64,000 bases of DNA. Origin: Verrucomicrobium sp. BvORR034 (GTDB taxonomy: Bacteria > Verrucomicrobiota > Verrucomicrobiia > Verrucomicrobiales > Verrucomicrobiaceae). The notes beneath the pieces were generated by a model. It did no database searches. It was not told where the DNA came from and saw only the letters and a program-made list of their open reading frames with translations. Of the stretch, positions 44,119 through 52,547 are shown piece after piece (the first letter of the stretch is position 1; the number at the start of each line of letters is the position of its first letter). The stretch is taken from the NCBI RefSeq assembly GCF_000739635.1, contig NZ_BATQ01000085.1:1-64000 (forward strand), read 5' to 3'. The position numbers were made by a program, and so were the translations under genes.

Positions 44119-45303
44119 ATGAGTGACGACCTTTCATCCGCCAGCAGCCAGAACCAGAGTTCCAAGAAACGCCCTCCAAAGAAAGGCGGCAAGCCCGATG
44201 GACTGAGTGCCGGTGCTGGCGAGTCCGGCATCGTATCGGACGATGTGCCGATCGAGAGAGCTGAGGCACCTGCCAATGTCATCGACATCCGCACGCTGCC
44301 GCAGCGTCCCCTTGAGGAGGAGTTGGAAGGTTTCCGGACCCTCTTCAACAAACTGAAGACGGAGATCCAGAAGGCCATCGTGGGCTATGACGATCTGCTC
44401 ACAGATACGCTGTTGGCCATCTTTTCCGGCGGTCACGTGTTGCTGGAGGGGGTGCCCGGTTTGGGCAAGACCTTCCTGGTCCGTGTACTCTCCCAGGTGG
44501 TCGGTCTGGAGCCGGGACGGGTGCAGTGTACGCCGGACCTGATGCCTGCAGACATCCTTGGCACGCACATCGTGAATGAAGACTCGCATGGTCGCAGGGT
44601 GCTGCACTTTGAGAAAGGCCCGGTCTTCAAGAATCTGCTTCTGGTGGATGAGATCAACCGCGCCACGCCCAAGACGCAGGCGGCCCTGCTGGAAGTGATG
44701 CAGGAGCGGGCGGTGACCACCGGAGGGGAGCGCCATGTGCTGCCGGAGCCTTTCTTCGTGCTGGCCACGCAGAACCCGATGGAGATGGAGGGGACCTACC
44801 CGCTGCCCGAGGCGCAGCTGGACCGCTTCATGTTCAAGATCAAGGTGCCCTTCCCGACACTGGAGTCGCTGGTGGAGATCAGCCGCCGCACCACCGGGTT
44901 CGAGGAACCGAAGCTGGAATCCGTGCTCAGCGGCACGGAGCTCATGCGCCTGCAATACGTGATGACCCAGCTACCCGTGGCGGATCCGGTGGCGGCCTAT
45001 GCCTCCAAGCTGGTGCTGGGTACGCATCCAGATCAGCCGGGTGTGCTGCCCGTGGTGGGGCGCTATGTCTCCTACGGGGCGAGCCCCCGTGGTCTGCAGG
45101 CCCTCATTCGCGGAGCGCGCGTGTGGTGCGCCGTGCGCGGCGGCACGGCGGTGAGCACGGAGGACATCCAGCGCGTGGCCCTGGTGGCTCTGCGCCACCG
45201 GGTGATCCTGAACTTCGAAGGCGAGGCCCAGCAGATCAAGGTGGACTCCCTGGTGGAGGATCTGATCAAGCAGGTCGCGACCCCGGCCATGGAGGCGGCT
45301 TAA
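44119..45303 (+). CDS. MoxR-family AAA+ ATPase
   Basis: The 394-residue product begins with about 70 polar residues, then a MoxR domain: Walker A GVPGLGKT (111-118), CTPDLMPADILGTHI, Walker B LLLVDEINRATPKTQAALLE, sensor I FVLATQNPMEMEGTYPLPEAQLDRF and the C-terminal lid (GASPRGLQALIRGAR). MoxR ATPases work with VWA proteins encoded nearby as chaperones for assembly or activation of envelope or metal-containing complexes. The gene is 54 bp after the coiled-coil protein and 16 bp before the TPR protein. Confidence 0.95.
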   Translation: MSDDLSSASSQNQSSKKRPPKKGGKPDGLSAGAGESGIVSDDVPIERAEAPANVIDIRTLPQRPLEEELEGFRTLFNKLKTEIQKAIVGYDDLLTDTLLAIFSGGHVLLEGVPGLGKTFLVRVLSQVVGLEPGRVQCTPDLMPADILGTHIVNEDSHGRRVLHFEKGPVFKNLLLVDEINRATPKTQAALLEVMQERAVTTGGERHVLPEPFFVLATQNPMEMEGTYPLPEAQLDRFMFKIKVPFPTLESLVEISRRTTGFEEPKLESVLSGTELMRLQYVMTQLPVADPVAAYASKLVLGTHPDQPGVLPVVGRYVSYGASPRGLQALIRGARVWCAVRGGTAVSTEDIQRVALVALRHRVILNFEGEAQQIKVDSLVEDLIKQVATPAMEAA

Positions 45304-45319
45304 GGAAACTACCCTGCAC

Positions 45320-48300
45320 ATGCGGTACGGGGAACGGCTGATGATGGGGCACGGCGGCCTTCGCAGGAAGGCGGCCGGGCTGCGTCTGGCTGCGGTGACC
45401 GTGGCCGCGTTGGGCTTGGGTCTTGGACTAAGCCTGAACTGGGCTCCAGCGGCGGAGGAGGAAACGGCGGATTTTGACAAGACGTCTGTCACCCTGCGCA
45501 CCGCCCTGCATTACGACCCCTCCGTGGAGGTCCCGCTGCAGAAGCTGGTGGAGCTCTATCGCAGTGCCGGACGCACGGAGGAACTCCTCAGTCTCTACAA
45601 CACCCATCTTGCCCAGTACCCTGATGATGCCGGAGCGAGTCTGGTGCTGGCGCGCATTTACACCCTGCTTCAGGACCGCAAGGCGGGTGATTTCCTGAAA
45701 GCCGCAGTGGCGCGCCATCCAGACAGCGCGCTGCTGGCCTGGCAGTTGGGGCGCATGCTCCAGGAGGAGCGCAATCCCAAGGCCGTGGAGGCCATGGCTT
45801 CTGCCGTGCGGCTCGAGAAGTCCGCCGCGCGGAAGGCGCAATGGTTTGGTGAATTGATGAAAGTGGCCGCCACCCAGGGGCGCGAAGATCTGGTGCTGGA
45901 AGAAACGCGCCGCCTCATCGAGGAGGGGGCGCTGACTCCGGAGCAGCGTCTGCGCTGGGCCCGGCAAGCCTTGGGCCAGAAACTGACCAAGACGGCCGTT
46001 CGCATGATGGAAGGCGTGGATGCCGCCCGCCTGGGTACGGATAATCAGGTGGATGCCACCATGCTGCAGGCAGAACTGCTGGCTGCCGATGGCAAACCGA
46101 CGGAGGCAGGCTCCCAGCTTGATGCGTTGTTGGAGAAGCTCGCCCCGGACTATTGGCGGCGGCGGGAGATTCTCATGCTGCGCCTGGATGTGACGGGCGC
46201 CGACGGACGCGACCTGATGGTGGAGGCGGCCAGAAGCCGCTGGCAGGCCCAAGACGGGCGCACCGCCATGAACGCGCTGACGCTCGCGGATGTGCTGGAC
46301 GCGGCTCATCGAGGCCATGAGGCCTTGCAAGTGCTGAGGGAGGCCCTGGACGCTCTGCCCGGCACCCCGCAGGTGGAGCAGCGTCTCCTGGACCTGTGGG
46401 AAAAAGAGGGGACGGATGCCGCTGCGCTGGAGTGGCTGGAGAAGCTGATGGCGGCCCATCCGGATCGCCAGGATCTGTTGCTGCGTCAGGTACGCTGGCT
46501 CTTCGCCAACAACCTGGGGCCCAGGGCACACGAGACTTTTAAGACGCTGCTGTCCAAGCTGGAACCGGTCGATCAGGTGGGGCGCAGTGTAGAGCTTTCC
46601 CGCTGGCTGCGCCGGCGCAATCAGCTGCAGGATGCCGGCCTTCTCCTGGAGACGGCTCTTGGCAAATCCCCGGACCGTTGGGATCTGCGCCGGGAGCTGG
46701 GCGAGCTTTACTTCGCCCAACGTCGCACGGATGAAGTGGCCGCGCTGTTTGAAGGGGATTGGACCAAGACTCTCACCCCGGACGCCCGGCTGGAGATCGC
46801 GCAATTCCTGATGAGCAAGCAGCTCTGGGTGGATGCGCGAAAGCTGGTCGAGCCCTGGTTGGTGGCCCAGCCCACGGCCTTTGAAGGACACCTTCTCCTG
46901 GCCAAGATCGAGGAAAAACTCGGAGATGACGCCCGCGTGGCCGCTGCCTTTGAGGCTGCCCGGGCTCTGTGCGATACGGACGCCCGCTACCAAGCCTGGA
47001 TCGACGCGGTCATGCAGCACGCCGAGGCGCGGGAGATGGTGGAGCTGGCGGTGCAACAGGAGGCAGGTCTCCTCGCGCCGGGCGGCAGGCTTCCTGAGGA
47101 TGAAGTGAGCTTCAACCGCTGGCTCGCGCTCGTCGGCCAGGCCTCTGCCCACAAGGCAGAGAAAACGGCCGAAGAAATGCTGAAGCTGGCCCTGGCCCGG
47201 CAGGGGCTGGCGGCAGACCGCGCCCTGATGCTGGAGAAGCTCCGGCTCGACCTCATGGCGTCGGACAGCACCCGCGCCATGGAGACAGAGGCAGGACTCC
47301 GCAAGCTGCTGGAGACGGACACTGCCCATCGTGAAGATCACCGCCTGCGTCTGGCGTTGCTATACCATCAGGCCGGACGGCAGGATTTGGCCATGCAGTT
47401 TCTGGAGGCGCTGGATGCGTCCAAGGTCACCGAGGTCTCGGGATTGCGCAGCATGGTGCCCATCTGCCTGGAGCGGGGTTCCTTGGCCCTGGCGTTGACT
47501 TGCGCGGAGCGGCTTACGCGTTTGGAGCCGGCGGAAATGTCGCATTGGTCGCAGTGGACAAACCTCCTGGCTCAAAGCGGACAGGAGGAGCGGCTGCGGT
47601 TCGCCTTGCGCGAGATCCTGGGCCGGGCGCATGACTGGAAGCTGACAGAGGCCGTGCGGGAATCCCTGCAGGAGCATCTCGTGGCCAGTCAGTGGCGCAG
47701 CGTGATGTCCAGCCTGAATGCGACGGACCCCAGCACCTGGGCTCTGGCGCGACGCGAGGCGTCCGCGCTGGAGAAAGCGGATCTCACCAATGACCAGCGT
47801 CGCTGGATGGACTGGCTGGTGGCGTACCTCAGCTCACGCATGGGCGATAAGAAGGCGGCGGAAGATGCCTTCTCCGCCTTCGGCAAGCTCAGCGACAATC
47901 AATGGATCACTTTTCCGGATGGGATGGAACTCAGCGTGGCGGGTGCGAGGGAATCACTGCGTGAAGGCCCCTCTGAAGCCGCTGCCGCCAGATCGCAATC
48001 GGGTCCGGTGCCCTGCCTGCCGCCTTTCTCCCTGGGCTGGGGCTTCTCCGTGGATCAGGGGATGCTGATCACCCGGGTGCTGACGGATGATGCTGCTGGC
48101 CTGGCCTATGTGGTGGATGATCGCAGCAACGTGCACGCGCTGGACCTCCGCACGGGCAAGCTCCGCTGGCGTGTCAGCCCGGATGGCGGGAGCAAGCCGA
48201 CGCGTGCGGCCACACCGGCTGGCGGACGTGCCATGACCACGACCATTGCAACAAGGGTGATCGTGAGAGGCTCCGGCCAGCCAGACGTCCGCACCCCACT

Positions 48301-49669
48301 GGAAATTTCGGTTCATGGAAACCGTCTGTGCCTGCTGGAGAATGAGAAGGTCACCTGTGTGGATGCCCGCACCGGGGAACTGCTCTGGCGCAACCAGCTG
48401 GCCGAAGTGGACGGTTCCGCTGCGGGTCCACCAGCCATGAGCCGCCTGCTCCAGGATGAGGGGCATGTGTTTGTCTGGCAGCCGGGAGTTTCCACAGTTT
48501 CCTCCATGAACCCTGTCACTGGCAAGCTGCTGTGGCAGGCGCTGGTGCCGTCTCCACCGATACCGGCGCCGAATCCCTACAACAGCTGGGGCGGTTATGA
48601 TGCCTACATCAAGCTCAAGTCCGGCCTGAGTGTGGAGCATGGCCGGGTCTTCGTCTTCGCCCAGTCTGCGGCGTTGCTCCGTGCGGACAACGGGCAGGTA
48701 CTGTGGCGTCTGGCCACCGGAGATGTGCCGGGATTCCCCATCGATCTCCAATCTCAAGGCGACTCCGCCACGCCTCTGGCACCGCCTTCGCCCCGGCAAC
48801 TGGTGGCCTTCTCGCCGTCGCGCATCCAGGTTTCAGGCGGGTTCATCTCCGGGTTGCACATCACGGGCATGCGAGGCGGCATGGGCGCTGCCAGCGGCGG
48901 CTGGGGCTACGCGACGGGGCTGAGGGCACTGCTGCAAGGGCAGGGTTATTACTCGCCCTACGCTCTCCTGCACGAGGGCAAGGTGTGGATGGTCAATGGC
49001 AATGGCACCGGCATGGTGAGCGCCATGGGGCTGCCGCTGGGTCAGCTCTCGCACAGTGGGATGGTCATTGGGGTGGGGGAGGGGCAGCTGGTCTGCTTCA
49101 ACGGTTCTGGCTTTGGCAGCACCTCACCACAACGCAATGGCGTACAAACTTCCCTTGGCGTCGTCGAGAGCGCCGCACCGGCGGGACAGCCTGCGCGCGC
49201 CGATGTCCTGCCTTCCGGCAGCCTGCACGGCTCACGACTGTACGCCAGCCTGGGCACGCGGTTGCGTATGTCTGACCTGCGCAGTGGCAGTGTGTTGTTT
49301 GACGTGCCGCTGCCCCCTGAGGTGGATGCCTGGGCCAAGACCTTTGCTGACGAGACGGCTCCCGCGCAGGCCAATACGATGGTTGTTACCTCTTCACGCC
49401 GGGTGGTGTCTGGTGGACTTCAGAACCGGCGCACTTATCTGCCTTCAGGCGTGCTTTATCAGAACGAGCGGGGCGGTGGCACTCTCTGCGGTTCCACCAC
49501 CGCCGTGGCACCGGGCGTGTGGATCCTGCCCGTCAATGAGCGGGCTCTGGTCTGCCTGCGCGGAGCTCCGATGGGGCCGCCTGCTGTTTCCACGAACTCG
49601 CCGCCTCCCGCCCGCCCGGTCGACTCCGCTTCCTCTCCTGCTTCTCCCGTCTCCGTTCCCAATCCATGA
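45320..49669 (+). CDS. Large secreted/anchored protein with TPR-like superhelix and PQQ-type beta-propeller
   Basis: The 1449-residue product has an N-terminal hydrophobic segment (LRLAAVTVAALGLGLGLSL). Residues about 45-870 are helical repeats of TPR character (PLQKLVELYRSAGRTEELLS, RRELGELYFAQRRTDEVAAL, LRLALLYHQAGRQDLAMQFL). From about residue 895 the sequence changes to beta-propeller blades with the YVVDDRSNVHALDLRTGKLRW and VTCVDARTGELLWRNQL type of PQQ-like repeat. A Pro/Ser tail ends it. Probably a periplasmic scaffold. It overlaps the DUF58 gene by four bases (ATGA). Start could be a few codons later (45341 or 45344). Confidence 0.88.
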   Translation: MRYGERLMMGHGGLRRKAAGLRLAAVTVAALGLGLGLSLNWAPAAEEETADFDKTSVTLRTALHYDPSVEVPLQKLVELYRSAGRTEELLSLYNTHLAQYPDDAGASLVLARIYTLLQDRKAGDFLKAAVARHPDSALLAWQLGRMLQEERNPKAVEAMASAVRLEKSAARKAQWFGELMKVAATQGREDLVLEETRRLIEEGALTPEQRLRWARQALGQKLTKTAVRMMEGVDAARLGTDNQVDATMLQAELLAADGKPTEAGSQLDALLEKLAPDYWRRREILMLRLDVTGADGRDLMVEAARSRWQAQDGRTAMNALTLADVLDAAHRGHEALQVLREALDALPGTPQVEQRLLDLWEKEGTDAAALEWLEKLMAAHPDRQDLLLRQVRWLFANNLGPRAHETFKTLLSKLEPVDQVGRSVELSRWLRRRNQLQDAGLLLETALGKSPDRWDLRRELGELYFAQRRTDEVAALFEGDWTKTLTPDARLEIAQFLMSKQLWVDARKLVEPWLVAQPTAFEGHLLLAKIEEKLGDDARVAAAFEAARALCDTDARYQAWIDAVMQHAEAREMVELAVQQEAGLLAPGGRLPEDEVSFNRWLALVGQASAHKAEKTAEEMLKLALARQGLAADRALMLEKLRLDLMASDSTRAMETEAGLRKLLETDTAHREDHRLRLALLYHQAGRQDLAMQFLEALDASKVTEVSGLRSMVPICLERGSLALALTCAERLTRLEPAEMSHWSQWTNLLAQSGQEERLRFALREILGRAHDWKLTEAVRESLQEHLVASQWRSVMSSLNATDPSTWALARREASALEKADLTNDQRRWMDWLVAYLSSRMGDKKAAEDAFSAFGKLSDNQWITFPDGMELSVAGARESLREGPSEAAAARSQSGPVPCLPPFSLGWGFSVDQGMLITRVLTDDAAGLAYVVDDRSNVHALDLRTGKLRWRVSPDGGSKPTRAATPAGGRAMTTTIATRVIVRGSGQPDVRTPLEISVHGNRLCLLENEKVTCVDARTGELLWRNQLAEVDGSAAGPPAMSRLLQDEGHVFVWQPGVSTVSSMNPVTGKLLWQALVPSPPIPAPNPYNSWGGYDAYIKLKSGLSVEHGRVFVFAQSAALLRADNGQVLWRLATGDVPGFPIDLQSQGDSATPLAPPSPRQLVAFSPSRIQVSGGFISGLHITGMRGGMGAASGGWGYATGLRALLQGQGYYSPYALLHEGKVWMVNGNGTGMVSAMGLPLGQLSHSGMVIGVGEGQLVCFNGSGFGSTSPQRNGVQTSLGVVESAAPAGQPARADVLPSGSLHGSRLYASLGTRLRMSDLRSGSVLFDVPLPPEVDAWAKTFADETAPAQANTMVVTSSRRVVSGGLQNRRTYLPSGVLYQNERGGGTLCGSTTAVAPGVWILPVNERALVCLRGAPMGPPAVSTNSPPPARPVDSASSPASPVSVPNP

Positions 49670-50574
49670 CCACCTCCCTGACCCGCGAAGATCTCTTCGA
49701 CGCTCATTTCCTGGACCGTCTGCGCACGCTGGCCCTGCGGCTGCGCAAGCGGCGGCAGTTGATGCGCCGGGGCATGCAGAGCAGCCCTGCGACTGGGCAC
49801 ACCCGGGAGTTCAAGGATTACCGCCATTACACGCCCAAGGAGGACTTCCGTGCCATCGACTGGCGGCTCTATGCCCGGCTCGACAAGCTTTTTGTCCGCC
49901 TGTACGAGGAGGTGCAGGAGTTGCACATCCACATCGTGGTGGACACCAGTGCCTCCATGGAGAAGCCTTTTATCGAGAAGCGCCGCCAGTCACTCCGCTT
50001 CGCCGTCGCCTTGGCCTATCTCGGGCTTTCTGGCCAGCATCGCGTGAGCCTGTACTCCATGAGCGATACCACGCGGCAGGAATTGCCTCCGCTGCGGGGG
50101 CAGGGGAACATTGAGAAAGTCATCACGGCCGTGACCAAGTGGGCGTATGGCGGCGTGACCGATCTGGAGAAGTGTTTCACAGACTTCCGCCCGACCCGGC
50201 AGCGCTACGGCAGCATCTTTGTCATCTCCGACTTCTTTGGTCGTGAAGTGGGATCGGCAGTGGAAGCGGTGAAACGCGCCGCCGGTTGGTCCGGAGAGAC
50301 CCACTTCGTGCAGGTGATCCACCCCTGGGAGCAGCGGCCCGAGCTGGATGGTGAGGTGGAGCTGGCCGATGTGGAGACGGGCGAGCGTCGCCGCTTCTGG
50401 ATCACAAAACGCGAGGTGAAGCTCTATGCGGAGATGTTTGACGCCTTTGCCGAAAACCTGAGTTCCGCCTGTGCCGGCCGCCAGATTGACTTCTACACCT
50501 GCCGCAGTGATGAACCGTTCGAGGATCGTTTCCTCGATCTCCTGATGCGGGGCGGTTCCCTGGCCTCTGCGTAA
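49666..50574 (+). CDS. DUF58 protein (VWA-like, MoxR-associated)
   Basis: The 302-residue product has the DUF58 signature HTREFKDYRHYTPKEDFRAI followed by DWRLYARLDKLFVRLYEE and the VWA-like segment HIHIVVDTSASMEKP, which keeps a DxSxS MIDAS motif. There is no signal peptide. DUF58 proteins accompany MoxR ATPases in most genomes. Its start overlaps the stop of the TPR/propeller gene, which indicates translational coupling. Confidence 0.94.
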   Translation: MTTSLTREDLFDAHFLDRLRTLALRLRKRRQLMRRGMQSSPATGHTREFKDYRHYTPKEDFRAIDWRLYARLDKLFVRLYEEVQELHIHIVVDTSASMEKPFIEKRRQSLRFAVALAYLGLSGQHRVSLYSMSDTTRQELPPLRGQGNIEKVITAVTKWAYGGVTDLEKCFTDFRPTRQRYGSIFVISDFFGREVGSAVEAVKRAAGWSGETHFVQVIHPWEQRPELDGEVELADVETGERRRFWITKREVKLYAEMFDAFAENLSSACAGRQIDFYTCRSDEPFEDRFLDLLMRGGSLASA

Positions 50575-50628
50575 ACGGCTTCCAGCATTTTGATCCTCTT
50601 TCTGCCGTCTCTTTCGACACTGTTCTGA

Positions 50629-52503
50629 ATGAAGTTCCTTTCTCCCAACTTTCTCCACTGGCTCTGGCTGGCGCTGATCCCCATCGCTCTCTGGCTTTTC
50701 CGTCGGAAGGCCAAGCGGGTGCAGGTGTCCACCTTGCTGTTCTTCCGCACGCTGGCGAAGGAGCATCAGGAGTCAGCCTGGCTCAGGCGGTTCAAGCGCA
50801 TCCTTTCACTGCTCATGACGTTGCTCGTGGTGCTGCTGGCGGTGATGGCGCTGGCCAAGCCCTTCCGTGAAGGTGGTGGGGAGACGCCCAAGAGCCTCGT
50901 GATTCTGCTGGACCGGTCGGCCTCCATGGCGGCGGCGGACGGCAACGGACGTACCCGCATGGAGGAGGCCAAGACGCAGCTTAAGGATCGCCTGAGCGCG
51001 CTGCCGGAGAATGTGGTGACCTCACTTATCGTGTACGATGCCAAGGCAGAGGTGACCCAGTCCCGGAGCACCAACCGGCGGGAACTGCTGCGCATGATCC
51101 AACAAGCCCAGCCGGTGCCGATGGAGGATCGTGCGGATGAGGCTCTGCTCGTGGCGCGACGGCTCGCTGCGCTGGATGCGCCTTCAGAGATTTGGCAGAT
51201 CACGGACGAGGTCTCGCCCCAGGAGCCGCTGACGGCTGAAGCCCCAGCCGAGGGAGTGAAGGCGCCGAAAATGCGCCTTCTGAATGTGGCACTGGAGAGT
51301 CCTGTGAACTGCGGCATCACCGGCTTCCAGATCCGTCCGGCACCACTGGCTCGGAACCGGTTCGAGGTATTTGTAGAGGTGACGGCCGGGCGCGCCAACA
51401 GCGGACCGGTGGAGAGCACGCTGGAGGCCCGCCTCGACGGCCGTCCGGTGCAGTTGCGTCAGATGACGTTGAAGCCGGGCGAGAGCAACCGCCTCATCCT
51501 GCCGCTGGAAGGGGGCAAGGGCCAGCGTCTGGAGATGGAGGTGCGCACCCCTGGCGACTGCCTCGGCTGGGACAACGTGGCCGTGTCGCCCTTGCCGGAA
51601 ACCAAACCGCTCGTGGTGGCATGGTTTTCAGACTCGCCCGACCCCTTCGTGGAGCTGGCGCTCACTTCCATGCTGGCAGAGGATCGTATCCAGGTGCTGA
51701 AGGGCGGGGTGAAAGACTGGCCGATGAAGGAGAAGGCGGATGTCTATGTGTTTGAGAACTGGGTGCCGACGGACTGGCCCACGGACCGCCCCGCGCTAGT
51801 GCTGAACCCTCCCAACAGCTCTGGCCCGGTGCATGCGAAGAAGCTGGGCTCAGGCGTGCCCTATGAGGCGGTGCGGGCCGTGCAGCCAGAGCACCCTGTG
51901 CTCTACCGGGTGGCCAGTGGCCGGGTGGCGGTGACACAGACGACGGTGCTCAATGTCAGCGACACGCTGGAGACCCTCTGGATGGCGGGCAATGAGCCCG
52001 TGTTGGCCGCAGGGGAGTCTGGCGGGCAGCGTCTGGTGGTTATTGCCTTTACCCCGGGCCGCAGTGAGCAGCTTGCGTTGCTTTCCGCGTTCCCCCTGCT
52101 GGTGGGCAATGCGATCTACTGGGCGGCGGAGAACAATGACGCCCTGGCCTCCCTGAAAGCCGTGCGGCCTGGGGACTTGGTGGAGATGCCGGCAGGTCTG
52201 GTAAAGTGGCATGCATGGACGGGGACTCGATTCGAGGAAACCTCCCAGGATGCCAAAGGAGGCTGGCTGGAGCTTTCTCAAGTGGGGCTGGTGGACGGCG
52301 GTGACGGCCGCACCCTGGCCAGTCTGCTGATCTCTTCGCAAGAGACCGACGTCCCTGCCCAGGCCAAGGCGGAGTCTGGCACGGGTCCGGAGGTGAGCGA
52401 ACGCTGGGCCCGTGGGGGCAACTGGAGCACCTCGCTCCTCTGGCTCGTGCTGGGAGTGCTGCTGGTGGAGAGCTGGTTGTTCCACCGTCAGGCGGTGTAT
52501 TGA
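50629..52503 (+). CDS. BatA-like membrane protein with VWA domain
   Basis: The 624-residue product starts with the BatA-type N-terminus: a membrane helix (WLWLALIPIALWLF) then a second one at about 60-77 (LLMTLLVVLLAVMALAKPF). The VWA domain follows, with MIDAS DRSAS at residues 95-99. Residues about 220-320 look like a beta-sandwich, then a region (VVAWFSDSPDPFVELALTSM) of mixed alpha/beta type. A C-terminal membrane helix (SLLWLVLGVLLVESWLF) closes it. The partner of MoxR and DUF58. Confidence 0.92.
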   Translation: MKFLSPNFLHWLWLALIPIALWLFRRKAKRVQVSTLLFFRTLAKEHQESAWLRRFKRILSLLMTLLVVLLAVMALAKPFREGGGETPKSLVILLDRSASMAAADGNGRTRMEEAKTQLKDRLSALPENVVTSLIVYDAKAEVTQSRSTNRRELLRMIQQAQPVPMEDRADEALLVARRLAALDAPSEIWQITDEVSPQEPLTAEAPAEGVKAPKMRLLNVALESPVNCGITGFQIRPAPLARNRFEVFVEVTAGRANSGPVESTLEARLDGRPVQLRQMTLKPGESNRLILPLEGGKGQRLEMEVRTPGDCLGWDNVAVSPLPETKPLVVAWFSDSPDPFVELALTSMLAEDRIQVLKGGVKDWPMKEKADVYVFENWVPTDWPTDRPALVLNPPNSSGPVHAKKLGSGVPYEAVRAVQPEHPVLYRVASGRVAVTQTTVLNVSDTLETLWMAGNEPVLAAGESGGQRLVVIAFTPGRSEQLALLSAFPLLVGNAIYWAAENNDALASLKAVRPGDLVEMPAGLVKWHAWTGTRFEETSQDAKGGWLELSQVGLVDGGDGRTLASLLISSQETDVPAQAKAESGTGPEVSERWARGGNWSTSLLWLVLGVLLVESWLFHRQAVY

Positions 52504-52547
52504 TCGAGCGATGATTTTCAAAATTTAGATCCGGGAAGACCTATTAC

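Noticed and set aside
45428-47341. Long minus-strand frame (637 codons)
   Set aside because: Antisense to the TPR/propeller gene; Gln/His/Leu-rich shadow composition.
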